A program made the position numbers and the translations under genes. Below, piece by piece: positions 1 through 5,939 of a DNA stretch of 5,939 nt (its first letter is position 1; each line of letters starts with the position of its first letter). The stretch comes from Bacteroidales bacterium (lineage in GTDB: Bacteria > Bacteroidota > Bacteroidia > Bacteroidales > VadinHA17), in assembly GCA_031285575.1 (NCBI GenBank), contig JAITVX010000159.1, positions 1 to 5,939 on the forward strand, written 5' to 3'. The notes beneath the pieces were generated by a model that did no database searches, was not told the DNA's origin, and saw only the letters and a list, made by a program, of their open reading frames with translations.

Positions 1-1002
1 GTTGCCTTTTTATGGTTCCTGCTTCTTTCGTTACCCATAGGCATCATGCAGTCGCGGATGGGTAAAAAATTCATGCTAAATGTAGGTATGACTGTTACCG
101 CCATAGGGATGCTGGTCCCGTATCTGTTCTATTCGTTTGCAATGGTGCTGACGGGATTTGCCCTGCTGGGCATAGGCAACACCATAGTACAGGTATCGGC
201 CAATCCATTGCTGGTAGATGTTGTTCCGGGTAACAGAACATCGAGTTTCCTCAGTTTCTCGCAGTTTGTAAAAGCTATCGGCTCGATGATAGGTGCACCG
301 CTTGCAAGTTTTTTTGCGCTTAAATTCGGAGACTGGAAACTCCTCTTTCTTGTGTTTGGCATAGTGTCGATACTGTCGGTAGTGTGGCTTGGAACAATAA
401 AGATTGATGAAAAACAGCAAACAGAATCAAAAGCCACATTCGGTTCGGCATTTAATCTGCTCGGTACGGGCTTTGTGTGTTTAATGGCACTGTCAATATT
501 CCTTGTAGTAGGAATAGATGTAGGTTTCAATTCAAATTCGGGACAGTTTCTGATAAAGAGGTTCGGAATGGATTCTGTTACTGCAGAATCGGGCAGGAGT
601 GTCTATTTCTTCGGACGTATGTTGGGTACATTTGCCGGAGCTCTTTTGCTTACAAAAATATCTTCAAGGAAACTGTTCTTATGGACGTCGGTGCTCGGAA
701 TCGCGGTATTGTGCCTGCTGCTTCTGGTACAGTCGAACGTAATGGTATGGATACTCGTGTTTTTAACAGGCCTTGCAGTTGCAAACATATTTCCGCTTGT
801 TTTTGGAATTTCCGTTGAAAGATACCCCGACCGCAGCAATGAAATATCAGGCCTTATGATGATGGCCATTTCAGGCGGAGCGGTAATTCCGCTTGTAATG
901 GGTTGGGTAAGCGATATGACTAATGTTGCGGCAGGAATACTGGTTTTGATACTTTGCTTCATTTATCTGCTTGCCACCTCAATATATTGCATTAAGAAAT
1001 GA
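1..1002 (+). CDS. Sugar-type MFS transporter (FucP-like), 5' partial
   Basis: This is the C-terminal 333 residues of a major facilitator superfamily permease. The frame is open from base 1, so the true start is outside the window and the ATG at 46 is internal. Roughly 50-60 residues, about the first one to two membrane segments, should be missing. The protein is almost wholly hydrophobic, with about ten membrane spans visible. The short basic loop QSRMGKK (visible residues 17-23) is the usual loop between segments 2 and 3. The segment NTIVQVSANP (60-69) resembles the Q/NP helix of the FucP fucose/glucose-galactose symporter family. FFGRMLGT (203-210) matches the family's GR-G motif at the start of the second half. 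A cytoplasmic loop around 130-150 separates the two six-helix halves. By family it should be a proton- or sodium-coupled importer in the inner membrane; the substrate cannot be read from the sequence. comEC follows 68 bases downstream on the same strand. Confidence 0.88.
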   Translation, partial: VAFLWFLLLSLPIGIMQSRMGKKFMLNVGMTVTAIGMLVPYLFYSFAMVLTGFALLGIGNTIVQVSANPLLVDVVPGNRTSSFLSFSQFVKAIGSMIGAPLASFFALKFGDWKLLFLVFGIVSILSVVWLGTIKIDEKQQTESKATFGSAFNLLGTGFVCLMALSIFLVVGIDVGFNSNSGQFLIKRFGMDSVTAESGRSVYFFGRMLGTFAGALLLTKISSRKLFLWTSVLGIAVLCLLLLVQSNVMVWILVFLTGLAVANIFPLVFGISVERYPDRSNEISGLMMMAISGGAVIPLVMGWVSDMTNVAAGILVLILCFIYLLATSIYCIKK

Positions 1003-1036
1003 TTTGATTTGCATATCAAACATATCTCTCAGATAT
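1003..1036 (+). promoter_or_regulatory. Two adjacent short dyads between MFS gene and comEC
   Basis: Two inverted repeats fill the first half of the 68-base gap. The first (1003-1020) has arms TTTGAT and ATCAAA around TTGCAT; the TGCA centre is itself palindromic, so 16 of 18 bases fit a single palindrome. The second (1022-1036) has perfect arms ATATCT and AGATAT around CTC. CATATC also occurs twice, at 1012 and 1021. Neither dyad has a GC-rich stem or a T-run, so they are poor intrinsic terminators. An operator or a weak RNA hairpin is possible. No good Bacteroidota promoter (TTTG about 20 bases before TAnnTTTG) was seen before comEC. This is a sequence observation only; function is unknown. 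Confidence 0.3.
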
Positions 1037-1070
1037 AACCTGAAGACGAACTTATGGTTTAATCAACTTG

Positions 1071-3080
1071 ATGGCTCTCCATAAAAAGATACCGTTTCTA
1101 CGTATCATTGTTCCTTTATGCGCAGGAATAATTACGGCTCTTTATATTGACATTAGTTGCCTGGCACATGTAATTATTAGTGCGGTTTTTCTGATTTCAC
1201 TCACAGCATTATTGTTAAGTTCATGGAAAAACGTAAATACTATTTTTGGCATTGTGTTTACAATTTCGTTAATGGCGCTTGGCAATGTAATGTTTTCTTT
1301 GGAAAGAAAGAATGTTTCGGAATTAAGGCACGAAGAACAACTTTTTACATGTACGCTTGAAGATTATCCCGAAAAAAGAGAAACCGGCTACAGGGCAAAA
1401 GCGGCATTGCACACATCGCAGATAAATGATTCGGTAGCACCTGTAAAAGGCTCAATAATGCTGTATATAAGAAGCGACTCGGCGAAGCTGTCATTCAAAC
1501 CGGGCGATATTCTGACGATAAGATGTATTCCGGAAAGAATTACAAATCGTGGAAATCCATACGAGTTTGACTATAGATTTTATATGGAAAACCAGGGATT
1601 CAAATACATGGCTTTTTTAACACCCGACAATATAACCGGCAGTATCGGTTCAGGCAATATGAAACTGAAGTACAGAGCGCTGATTGTTCGCGAAAAGATA
1701 ATAGACATGTATCGCAAACGTGGTATTGAAGACAGAAACCTTGCCCTTGTGGCTGCAATGACGGTAGGCGATAAAACAATGCTTGAACCCGATCAGAAAG
1801 AGAGTTTTATAAAAGCCGGAATAATGCATATTATGGCGGTATCGGGATTACATGCAGTGGTATTGAGCATGTTTGTTTTCAAACTGCTGTTTTTCCTAAA
1901 AAAAAGACTGAATGCTGTCAGGGTTATTATTGCAATTATATTTTTATGGGGATTCGCATTTGTAACAGGCCTTACCCCGTCGGTAATGCGGGCTGCTCTT
2001 ATGTTCAGCTTCATCCATACCGGGAGCCTGATGAAAAGACCTGTAAACTCAATGAACTCTGTTTTTGCATCGGCATTTGTTCTGATACTCATAAAGCCGT
2101 CGGTTATTTTTGACTCCGGATTTCTTTTATCATACTTTGCAGTAGCATTTATAATAGCATTCTACAAAGACCTGTACATGATGTTCAATGCAAAAACATG
2201 GCTTGGCGACCAGATATGGCAATCGGCCGCCGTAACGCTTATTGCCCAGGCCGGCGTTTTGCCCCTTACAATAACGTTCTTTAACAGATTTCCTGTTTAC
2301 TTTCTTGCCGCCAACCTTGTTATTGTTCCGTTATCGTCGCTCATCATCATAACAGGCTGCATTATTCCTATGGTTTATCCTGTCATGTTTCTGTCAGAAC
2401 CATTAGCTTTTGTATTAAACCGGCTTACTTCATTTACCGAATGGCTGACAGTAAAGGCAGCCTCAATTCCCGGTTCTTCAATAGAAGGCATAGGAATGAC
2501 AATGCCGGAATGCATCATGTTAACAGTAATTGTTTCATTATCCATGTATCTTATTACAAAAAAAGACGGCAGGATGTTAAACATTATACTTGTTTTTGTA
2601 CTGATAGCGGTTATCCATAACCTGTTTACATCTACCGGCCTGAAAAGGAGCAGTGAGCTGACTGTGTATAACTCTCCGGGAGAAACAAATATAGGCATAA
2701 GGACAGGCGTAACAATGACTGTATTTTCTTCAGACAGCACGTTAAACGCCGACATTAACCGGCACTGTTCTGCATTGGGGCTACGCCCGAAGCTGGCAAA
2801 ACTAAATGAAATACCGGCATGTATCGAAGTTAACGGAAAAAAGATACTCGTAACAAATGAAATTACCGATTACATACTCGACCGTTCATCTCCCGACTTC
2901 GTTATTCTGTCGGGTCAAAGGCCTGTTGCACAAATAGCAGGATTGCTCGAAGATTTCCACGGACAGGTTATTGTATCTTCGTCGGCTCCCCAGCGCTACA
3001 AGATATACGGCAACACATCATCACTGCCGCAGAATATTCAATATGTGAGAACATCTGGAGCTTACAGTACAAGGCTGTGA
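1071..3080 (+). CDS. comEC: ComEC/Rec2 family competence protein (DNA uptake channel)
   Basis: This encodes a 669-residue polytopic inner-membrane protein of the ComEC/Rec2 family, which forms the channel that brings single-stranded DNA into the cytoplasm during natural transformation. Three membrane helices occupy about residues 5-75. A soluble DUF4131-like domain follows (about 80-200), with the family signature NPYEFDYRFYMENQG near 162. The multi-helix competence domain (about 215-510) carries MAVSGLHAVV near 255, GLTPSVMRAALM near 300 and GFLLSYFAV near 350, all close to family consensus. From about 525 a soluble tail lacks the HxHxDH zinc motif of the metallo-beta-lactamase domain found in Firmicute and proteobacterial ComEC; a tail of this kind is usual in Bacteroidota. 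The ATG at 1071 is preferred over the TTG just before it. The tail ends with TSGAYSTRL, resembling the family's Gly-Ala-Phe/Tyr end, so the gene seems complete. Whether the strain is transformable is unknown. Confidence 0.93.
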   Translation: MALHKKIPFLRIIVPLCAGIITALYIDISCLAHVIISAVFLISLTALLLSSWKNVNTIFGIVFTISLMALGNVMFSLERKNVSELRHEEQLFTCTLEDYPEKRETGYRAKAALHTSQINDSVAPVKGSIMLYIRSDSAKLSFKPGDILTIRCIPERITNRGNPYEFDYRFYMENQGFKYMAFLTPDNITGSIGSGNMKLKYRALIVREKIIDMYRKRGIEDRNLALVAAMTVGDKTMLEPDQKESFIKAGIMHIMAVSGLHAVVLSMFVFKLLFFLKKRLNAVRVIIAIIFLWGFAFVTGLTPSVMRAALMFSFIHTGSLMKRPVNSMNSVFASAFVLILIKPSVIFDSGFLLSYFAVAFIIAFYKDLYMMFNAKTWLGDQIWQSAAVTLIAQAGVLPLTITFFNRFPVYFLAANLVIVPLSSLIIITGCIIPMVYPVMFLSEPLAFVLNRLTSFTEWLTVKAASIPGSSIEGIGMTMPECIMLTVIVSLSMYLITKKDGRMLNIILVFVLIAVIHNLFTSTGLKRSSELTVYNSPGETNIGIRTGVTMTVFSSDSTLNADINRHCSALGLRPKLAKLNEIPACIEVNGKKILVTNEITDYILDRSSPDFVILSGQRPVAQIAGLLEDFHGQVIVSSSAPQRYKIYGNTSSLPQNIQYVRTSGAYSTRL

Positions 3081-3430
3081 ACAAAAAAATCATATCTAAA
3101 AGCCCCTTTAGTTTCTGAAGAGGCAAACATGGTTTCAATGTGTGTGCGGCATATTCGTGTAAGCCGCTCGCCTATATTGACGGCGGAGATTTTACCCATG
3201 CGCACAAGGCGGTAAATGGTATCGCACGAAATGTTGAACAGCAAAACGGCTTCGGCGATGGAAATGTAAGGGCGGCTACTCGGAATTTTGGCAATGAGCT
3301 CCTGTTGCTTTGCTTCCTGCCGCCCGGCTTTCTTTTTGTCGTTGCCTGCTTTGTGGTTACATGCTTTGGAACAAAGAAAGTAATCGAATGCTCTGGAAAA
3401 ATAGCGCAATGGAAAATCATATTGGCCCAA
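3062..3430 (-). pseudogene. Excisionase/MerR-like HTH protein, probably a truncated mobile-element remnant
   Basis: The reading frame has 122 codons if counted from the TTG at 3430; a stop lies 10 codons further upstream and there is no ATG before the DNA-binding domain. Residues 55-101 form an excisionase/MerR-like winged helix-turn-helix: YISIAEAVLLFNIS is the first helix pair, CDTIYRLVRMGKI the recognition helix, and AVNIGERLTRI the wing. Before it, FLCSKAC (18-24) followed by a Lys/Arg/Gln-rich helix looks like the second half of a Cys4 zinc motif seen in HTH proteins of Bacteroidota integrative elements; the expected first CxxC pair is absent in all three frames. After it, residues 107-116 (TKGAFRYDFF) resemble the linker to a second HTH that some relatives have, but the frame stops and overlaps the comEC 3' end by 19 bases. 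No integrase or transposase is present. The HTH call is firm. Decay is inferred, and a short functional protein from TTG cannot be excluded. Confidence 0.68.
3102..3124 (-). terminator. Possible leftward intrinsic terminator within the HTH frame
   Basis: Read on the - strand, arms GCCTCTT and AAGGGGC form a 7-pair stem with one U-G wobble and a 9-base loop. TTTTAG follows, then a run of seven T further down. On the + strand the wobble becomes a C-A mismatch and no T-run follows, so the signal is directional. It sits inside the codons after the HTH domain, so it may be a coincidence of coding sequence. If real, it would end leftward transcription before it runs antisense into comEC. Confidence 0.25.
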
Positions 3431-3549
3431 TTTATGATTATCTTTGAACAGAGATGATTTTCAAATAATAACTTTGACACAATTCTGTGAATAGACACTA
3501 GAAAACATTAACATTCTTGTGTATCATACCGCACCATTACATGCCTGTT

Positions 3550-3567
3550 ATCTTCTTACATGAAGAT
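3550..3567 (-). terminator. Small hairpin just after secG stop
   Basis: A perfect inverted repeat, ATCTTC / GAAGAT around a 6-base loop, begins five bases after the secG stop codon (3573-3575). The stem is short and AT-rich, and no T-run follows, so it is at best a weak terminator or an mRNA 3'-end stabilising hairpin for the lptE-secG operon. The heptamer TTACATG occurs in its loop (3556) and again 19 bases away (3537). No better terminator was seen between secG and the HTH frame. Confidence 0.25.
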
Positions 3568-3572
3568 TCGCA

Positions 3573-3944
3573 TTATTCTGTGGGTACAGTTTCGGTTGCA
3601 GGCGCTGTGGTTGCGGGGCTGCTGGGCGGAACGGCTGTGGGCAGGGTGGGTATTGCGTTAGGATCAACTGCATTCTGAATCTGGTTTTCGAGGCGCGACC
3701 GTTCGCCGGTTTCGCCTCTCGGTATTGTTGCCGTGGCTGCAAGGCAGAGAATAACTATTGCTCCCGCAAGTGTCCATGTCGATTTTTCGAGAAAATCTGC
3801 CGTTTTGCGTATTCCCATTGTCTGGCCGGTAGATGTAAAATTGGCCGAAAGGCCACCGCCTTTTGAATTCTGCACAAGCACTACGAGGATTTGAAGGAAG
3901 CATGCCAACAAAACAAGTACCGAAACAAAAATATATATTCCCAT
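3573..3944 (-). CDS. secG: Preprotein translocase subunit SecG
   Basis: This encodes a 123-residue SecG, the small subunit of the SecYEG channel that helps SecA-driven protein export across the inner membrane. Two membrane helices are visible: residues 3-23 (IFVSVLVLLACFLQILVVLV) and about 56-73 (TWTLAGAIVILCLAATATI). Between them is the diagnostic SecG loop QNSKGGGLSANF, then TSTGQTMGIRKTADFLEKSTW. The first 75 residues are typical. The remaining ~48 form a Pro/Ala/Thr-rich, probably disordered tail that E. coli SecG lacks; with the usual SecG topology it would face the periplasm. The ATG directly abuts the TAA of the upstream TPR gene with no bases between, and no clear Shine-Dalgarno is present, which suggests translational coupling. 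It is the last clear gene of the leftward operon. Confidence 0.96.
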   Translation of the reverse strand: MGIYIFVSVLVLLACFLQILVVLVQNSKGGGLSANFTSTGQTMGIRKTADFLEKSTWTLAGAIVILCLAATATIPRGETGERSRLENQIQNAVDPNAIPTLPTAVPPSSPATTAPATETVPTE

Positions 3945-4694
3945 TTATCTGTTTTTTATAAGTTCTTTTATGTTTTCAATTTGGCTGGCAAAGTAACTGT
4001 TTTTTTCCGGATATTTCAAACTTAATTTTTCATATATTATTATTGCTTTTGAATAATATTCCTGATTAACATATATGCGTGCAAGAGTTTCGGTAACAAG
4101 CCCGCCTGTTTCTTCCGAATATGGCGCCGAAAGGTCGGCAGCGGGGTGGATGTTTTTATCTTTTGCCGGTTCTATGCGCGGGTTGGTAATAATAAACCTG
4201 TCGATAAGATTTGACTGCTGCTGTTTCCGCAGCTCGTTTTCATCGGGAGTAATGGCTGAATTTGGGGATTCATGAACCGATAATTCAACCGAATCTGCAT
4301 CGAGTTCAAGCAGGTTTTCCTTTTCGGCGGCAGCCCCCACCATGTTGGTTATAAGTTCTGGATTTTCTAATACTTCAATACTGTCGTCGGTTAATATGAT
4401 AACATTTTCAATACTGTCTGAATCCTGAGGTCGATTTTCCTTATTGCCTTGCAACCGGTTTGGGTGGGAGTTAAGGTAATGGTACAGAATTTCGCGGTTG
4501 GCAACATGGAGGGCCGAGCGCTTCAACTGCCTGCTGAACCTTACGTCTTCATTGTCGTTGAGGCCTTTCAGCAACAGCAGGTGAGCGCTTGGGCAGTACG
4601 GGAACATATCGACAAGTTCGTAAATTTCACCAAGCGCAGATTTGCTGACAGGCTCATTGTTCCCGGCCATTGCTATAAAGTCGTTCCTGTTCAT
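3945..4694 (-). CDS. TPR-type protein of the lptE-secG operon, function unknown
   Basis: The protein has 249 residues with no signal peptide or membrane helix, so it is probably cytoplasmic. Residues 15-75 are helical and TPR-like (SALGEIYELVDMFPYCPSAH, with LLLLKG following). Residues 80-155 are acidic, low in structure and probably a linker. At 160-172 is QSNLIDRFIITNP, a segment I recall as conserved in Bacteroidota proteins located beside lptE and secG. Residues 199-230 (LVTETLARIYVNQEYYSKAI, then YEKLSLKYPE) form one clear TPR hairpin, extended by a C-terminal helix. TPR units bind other proteins; the partner is unknown. It lies 6 bases after lptE and abuts secG with no gap, so a role in envelope biogenesis is plausible by position only. 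The ATG at 4694 suits the gene spacing. No enzymatic motif was seen. Confidence 0.8.
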   Translation of the reverse strand: MNRNDFIAMAGNNEPVSKSALGEIYELVDMFPYCPSAHLLLLKGLNDNEDVRFSRQLKRSALHVANREILYHYLNSHPNRLQGNKENRPQDSDSIENVIILTDDSIEVLENPELITNMVGAAAEKENLLELDADSVELSVHESPNSAITPDENELRKQQQSNLIDRFIITNPRIEPAKDKNIHPAADLSAPYSEETGGLVTETLARIYVNQEYYSKAIIIYEKLSLKYPEKNSYFASQIENIKELIKNR

Positions 4695-4700
4695 TTTATG

Positions 4701-5243
4701 CTACCAGTTTACAAATGCTCTATTGAATATGTCTTCAACTATCATGTCGAGTATTCTGTCAGACAGTTCTTGTTCCACCGAGCTTAAATCGACATCGCCG
4801 TCGTAGTCTTCATAGCGCGAAAAGGACTGGTCGAAGCTGAGGTTGGGGTCGATTGTATTTGTAAATTTCACATGTACCGTAATGGTAAACCTGTTCATTG
4901 CCGCATAGGCATCGGCTGCAACGGTTACGGGCTGCGTTTTATAGTCTGTAATTTCTCCCTCAAAGTCAACGTCGCCGAGCGAGCTTACAATTTCGAGGCT
5001 TGTCTGTGCCCTGCACATGTCAATCAGTGCATCGGTAAGGGTTTGGTCGAGGCCTGGCTGTACGAGAGCTGCTCTGTTAAAAAACCTCTGCACGCTTAGT
5101 GTTTTAACCTGCGGCGAAATACTTGCTCCCGAAAATGAATATGATATTTTACATGCGGCGGCAACAACTAAAAATATTGCCGGCACCACAAGCGCCTTGC
5201 GGTAATTGCGCAGTATGAAACCGTTTATGTCAGTCGATGCCAT
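4701..5243 (-). CDS. lptE: LPS assembly lipoprotein LptE (Bacteroidota type)
   Basis: This encodes a predicted outer-membrane lipoprotein of the LptE family, the partner that plugs and assembles the LptD channel delivering LPS to the cell surface. From the chosen ATG (5243) it has 180 residues. A basic stretch (RNYRK) is followed by a hydrophobic helix ending in LVVAAAC, with the lipidated Cys near residue 31. The mature start CKISYSFSGASI and the later DVDFEGEITDYKTQPVTVAA, the NRFTITVHVKFTN strand and FDQSFSRYEDYD fit the Bacteroidota LptE pattern, as does the C-terminal helix ending FNRAFVNW. The frame is open to an ATG at 5315, but those 24 extra residues only overlap the regulator's HTH codons in another frame and would bury the signal peptide, so 5243 is preferred. 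The gene then overlaps the regulator's end by 14 bases. AAAGGA lies very close to the ATG. Confidence 0.9.
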   Translation of the reverse strand: MASTDINGFILRNYRKALVVPAIFLVVAAACKISYSFSGASISPQVKTLSVQRFFNRAALVQPGLDQTLTDALIDMCRAQTSLEIVSSLGDVDFEGEITDYKTQPVTVAADAYAAMNRFTITVHVKFTNTIDPNLSFDQSFSRYEDYDGDVDLSSVEQELSDRILDMIVEDIFNRAFVNW

Positions 5244-5939
5244 ATCCTTTAATTTTTCTGTAAAGCGTTCTTTCCGATATTCCGAGTTCATGTGCAGCCA
5301 GTTTGCGTTTGCCACGGTATTTTTCGAGGGCCTTGTTAATCATTTCCATCTCTTTGTCGTAAAGAGACAGCGATTCTTCTATTATCTCTTCGGTATCCTG
5401 TATGTTTTTACGCGAAGGCGACAGCTGATAGTCGGTAACTGTTGCCTGCTGCTCGGGTTCGGCATGCATGTCGTTGCCGTCTTCACTGAAAATGTTTTTA
5501 ACGGCTCCTGTGTTTTTTTTATGCAGGTTTAAATCGAAGTCATCTTTGCGCATTAAGTCAAAAACAAGCTTTTTCAGGTCGTTCATGTCGTTTTTCATAT
5601 CGAAAAGTATCTTGTAAAGAAGCTCTCTTTCCGATGCAAACGATTTGTCGTCGTCTCGTTTAATAATTGCCGGCAATTTGACGGCGCCATAGTCGGGAAG
5701 ATAGTTTTTAAGCACATGTGCCGTTATTTCCCTTTCCCTTTCAATAATCGAAATTTGTTCGGTAATATTTTTCAACTGTCGCACATTGCCCGGCCAAGCA
5801 TAGCTCAGAAGGATATTTTTAGCATCTGTGTCGAGCCTGATTGCCGGCATACGATATTTTTCGGCAAAATCGACTGCAAATTTCCTGAACAGAAGGAAAA
5901 TGTCTTCGCCTCTGTCTCTTAGCGCCGGAATCCTTACAG
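5230..5939 (-). CDS. Sigma-54-type AAA+ transcriptional activator, C-terminal part
   Basis: The frame runs off the right edge, so the start is outside the window and 235 residues are visible. The first visible residues, VRIPALRDRGEDIFLLFRKF, are the end of the sigma-54 activator ATPase core (usual form IPPLRERxEDI). YAWPGNVRQLKNI (about visible residues 46-58) is the sensor-II GNVRxL motif. Walker A, Walker B and the GAFTGA loop that touches sigma-54 would lie before the window. A charged linker of about 90 residues includes a heptad-like helix (LLYKILFDMKNDMNDLKKLV). The last ~40 residues are a Fis-type HTH: a helix MEMINKALEKYRGKRKLAA, then HELGISERTLYRKIKGYGI. The N-terminal domain and any receiver are unseen, so the inducing signal is unknown. 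It is the first visible gene of the lptE-secG operon; whether it controls that operon or distant genes cannot be told. Confidence 0.92.
   Translation of the reverse strand, partial: VRIPALRDRGEDIFLLFRKFAVDFAEKYRMPAIRLDTDAKNILLSYAWPGNVRQLKNITEQISIIEREREITAHVLKNYLPDYGAVKLPAIIKRDDDKSFASERELLYKILFDMKNDMNDLKKLVFDLMRKDDFDLNLHKKNTGAVKNIFSEDGNDMHAEPEQQATVTDYQLSPSRKNIQDTEEIIEESLSLYDKEMEMINKALEKYRGKRKLAAHELGISERTLYRKIKGYGID

Noticed and set aside
46..48. ATG at 46 as the start of the MFS gene
   Set aside because: The same frame is open back to base 1 with a hydrophobic helix that belongs to the permease; the loop and helix pattern shows the start is before the window.
129..962. Several antisense frames of 110-135 codons across the MFS gene
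   Set aside because: Composition is unlike real proteins, with no motifs; they mirror the codon structure of the permease.
1068..1070. TTG start for comEC
   Set aside because: An ATG follows at once at 1071 and gives the same protein less one residue; ATG is far more likely.
1793..2755. Antisense frames of about 100-126 codons inside comEC
   Set aside because: No domains or hydrophobic pattern of their own; comEC family motifs on the + strand cover the same bases.
3102..3124. Rho-independent terminator for comEC on the + strand
   Set aside because: In this direction the stem has a C-A mismatch and no T-run follows; it only looks terminator-like on the - strand.
3140..3457. Open frame of 105 codons on the + strand opposite the HTH gene
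   Set aside because: It has no recognisable domain and is explained as the antisense of the HTH coding sequence, whose - strand translation gives a clear fold.
3172..3498. Second - strand frame overlapping the HTH gene, tested as the missing N-terminus through a frameshift
   Set aside because: Neither it nor the third frame supplies the expected CxxC pair before FLCSKAC, so a simple frameshift does not restore the gene.
3431..3572. CRISPR repeats, tRNA or attachment-site repeats in the comEC-secG gap
   Set aside because: Only a heptamer pair and one 6-bp-stem hairpin were seen; no regular repeats, cloverleaf or long direct repeat.
4449..5532. + strand frames across the TPR, lptE and regulator genes
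   Set aside because: They have no family motifs and lie opposite genes with strong protein-level evidence.

Overview
The window looks like chromosomal DNA from a member of the Bacteroidota, most likely the order Bacteroidales; I cannot name a genus. The grounds are a leftward chain regulator - lptE - TPR protein - secG, an LptE of the Bacteroidota type, a SecG with a long Pro/Ala/Thr tail, a ComEC without a C-terminal metallo-beta-lactamase domain, and gene starts without clear Shine-Dalgarno sequences. Base composition is moderate.

Layout. On the + strand, 1-1002 is the 3' part of a sugar-type MFS permease whose start lies before the window. After 68 bases holding two short dyads comes comEC (1071-3080), the DNA-uptake channel protein. 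The other genes run on the - strand. From the right edge these are the C-terminal part of a sigma-54-type AAA+ activator (5230-5939, start outside the window), lptE (4701-5243), a TPR-type protein (3945-4694) and secG (3573-3944). These four are packed with overlaps or gaps of at most 6 bases and read as one operon. LptE (LPS insertion) and SecG (protein export) are both envelope-biogenesis proteins. The regulator and the TPR protein are of unknown role and are linked to them by position.

Between the convergent 3' ends of comEC and secG are about 490 bases with one small - strand reading frame (3062-3430). It encodes an excisionase/MerR-like helix-turn-helix domain typical of Bacteroidota mobile elements. 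It has no ATG before the DNA-binding domain, keeps only half of a probable Cys zinc motif, ends soon after the HTH and overlaps the comEC stop. I read it as the decayed remnant of an integrated element.

No RNA gene, CRISPR array, complete insertion sequence or convincing promoter was found. Most of the window is conserved housekeeping sequence. The points that most merit a second look are the mobile-element remnant, the non-enzymatic ComEC C-terminal domain, and the coupling of an activator gene to lptE and secG. I found no evidence for a new multi-gene system.
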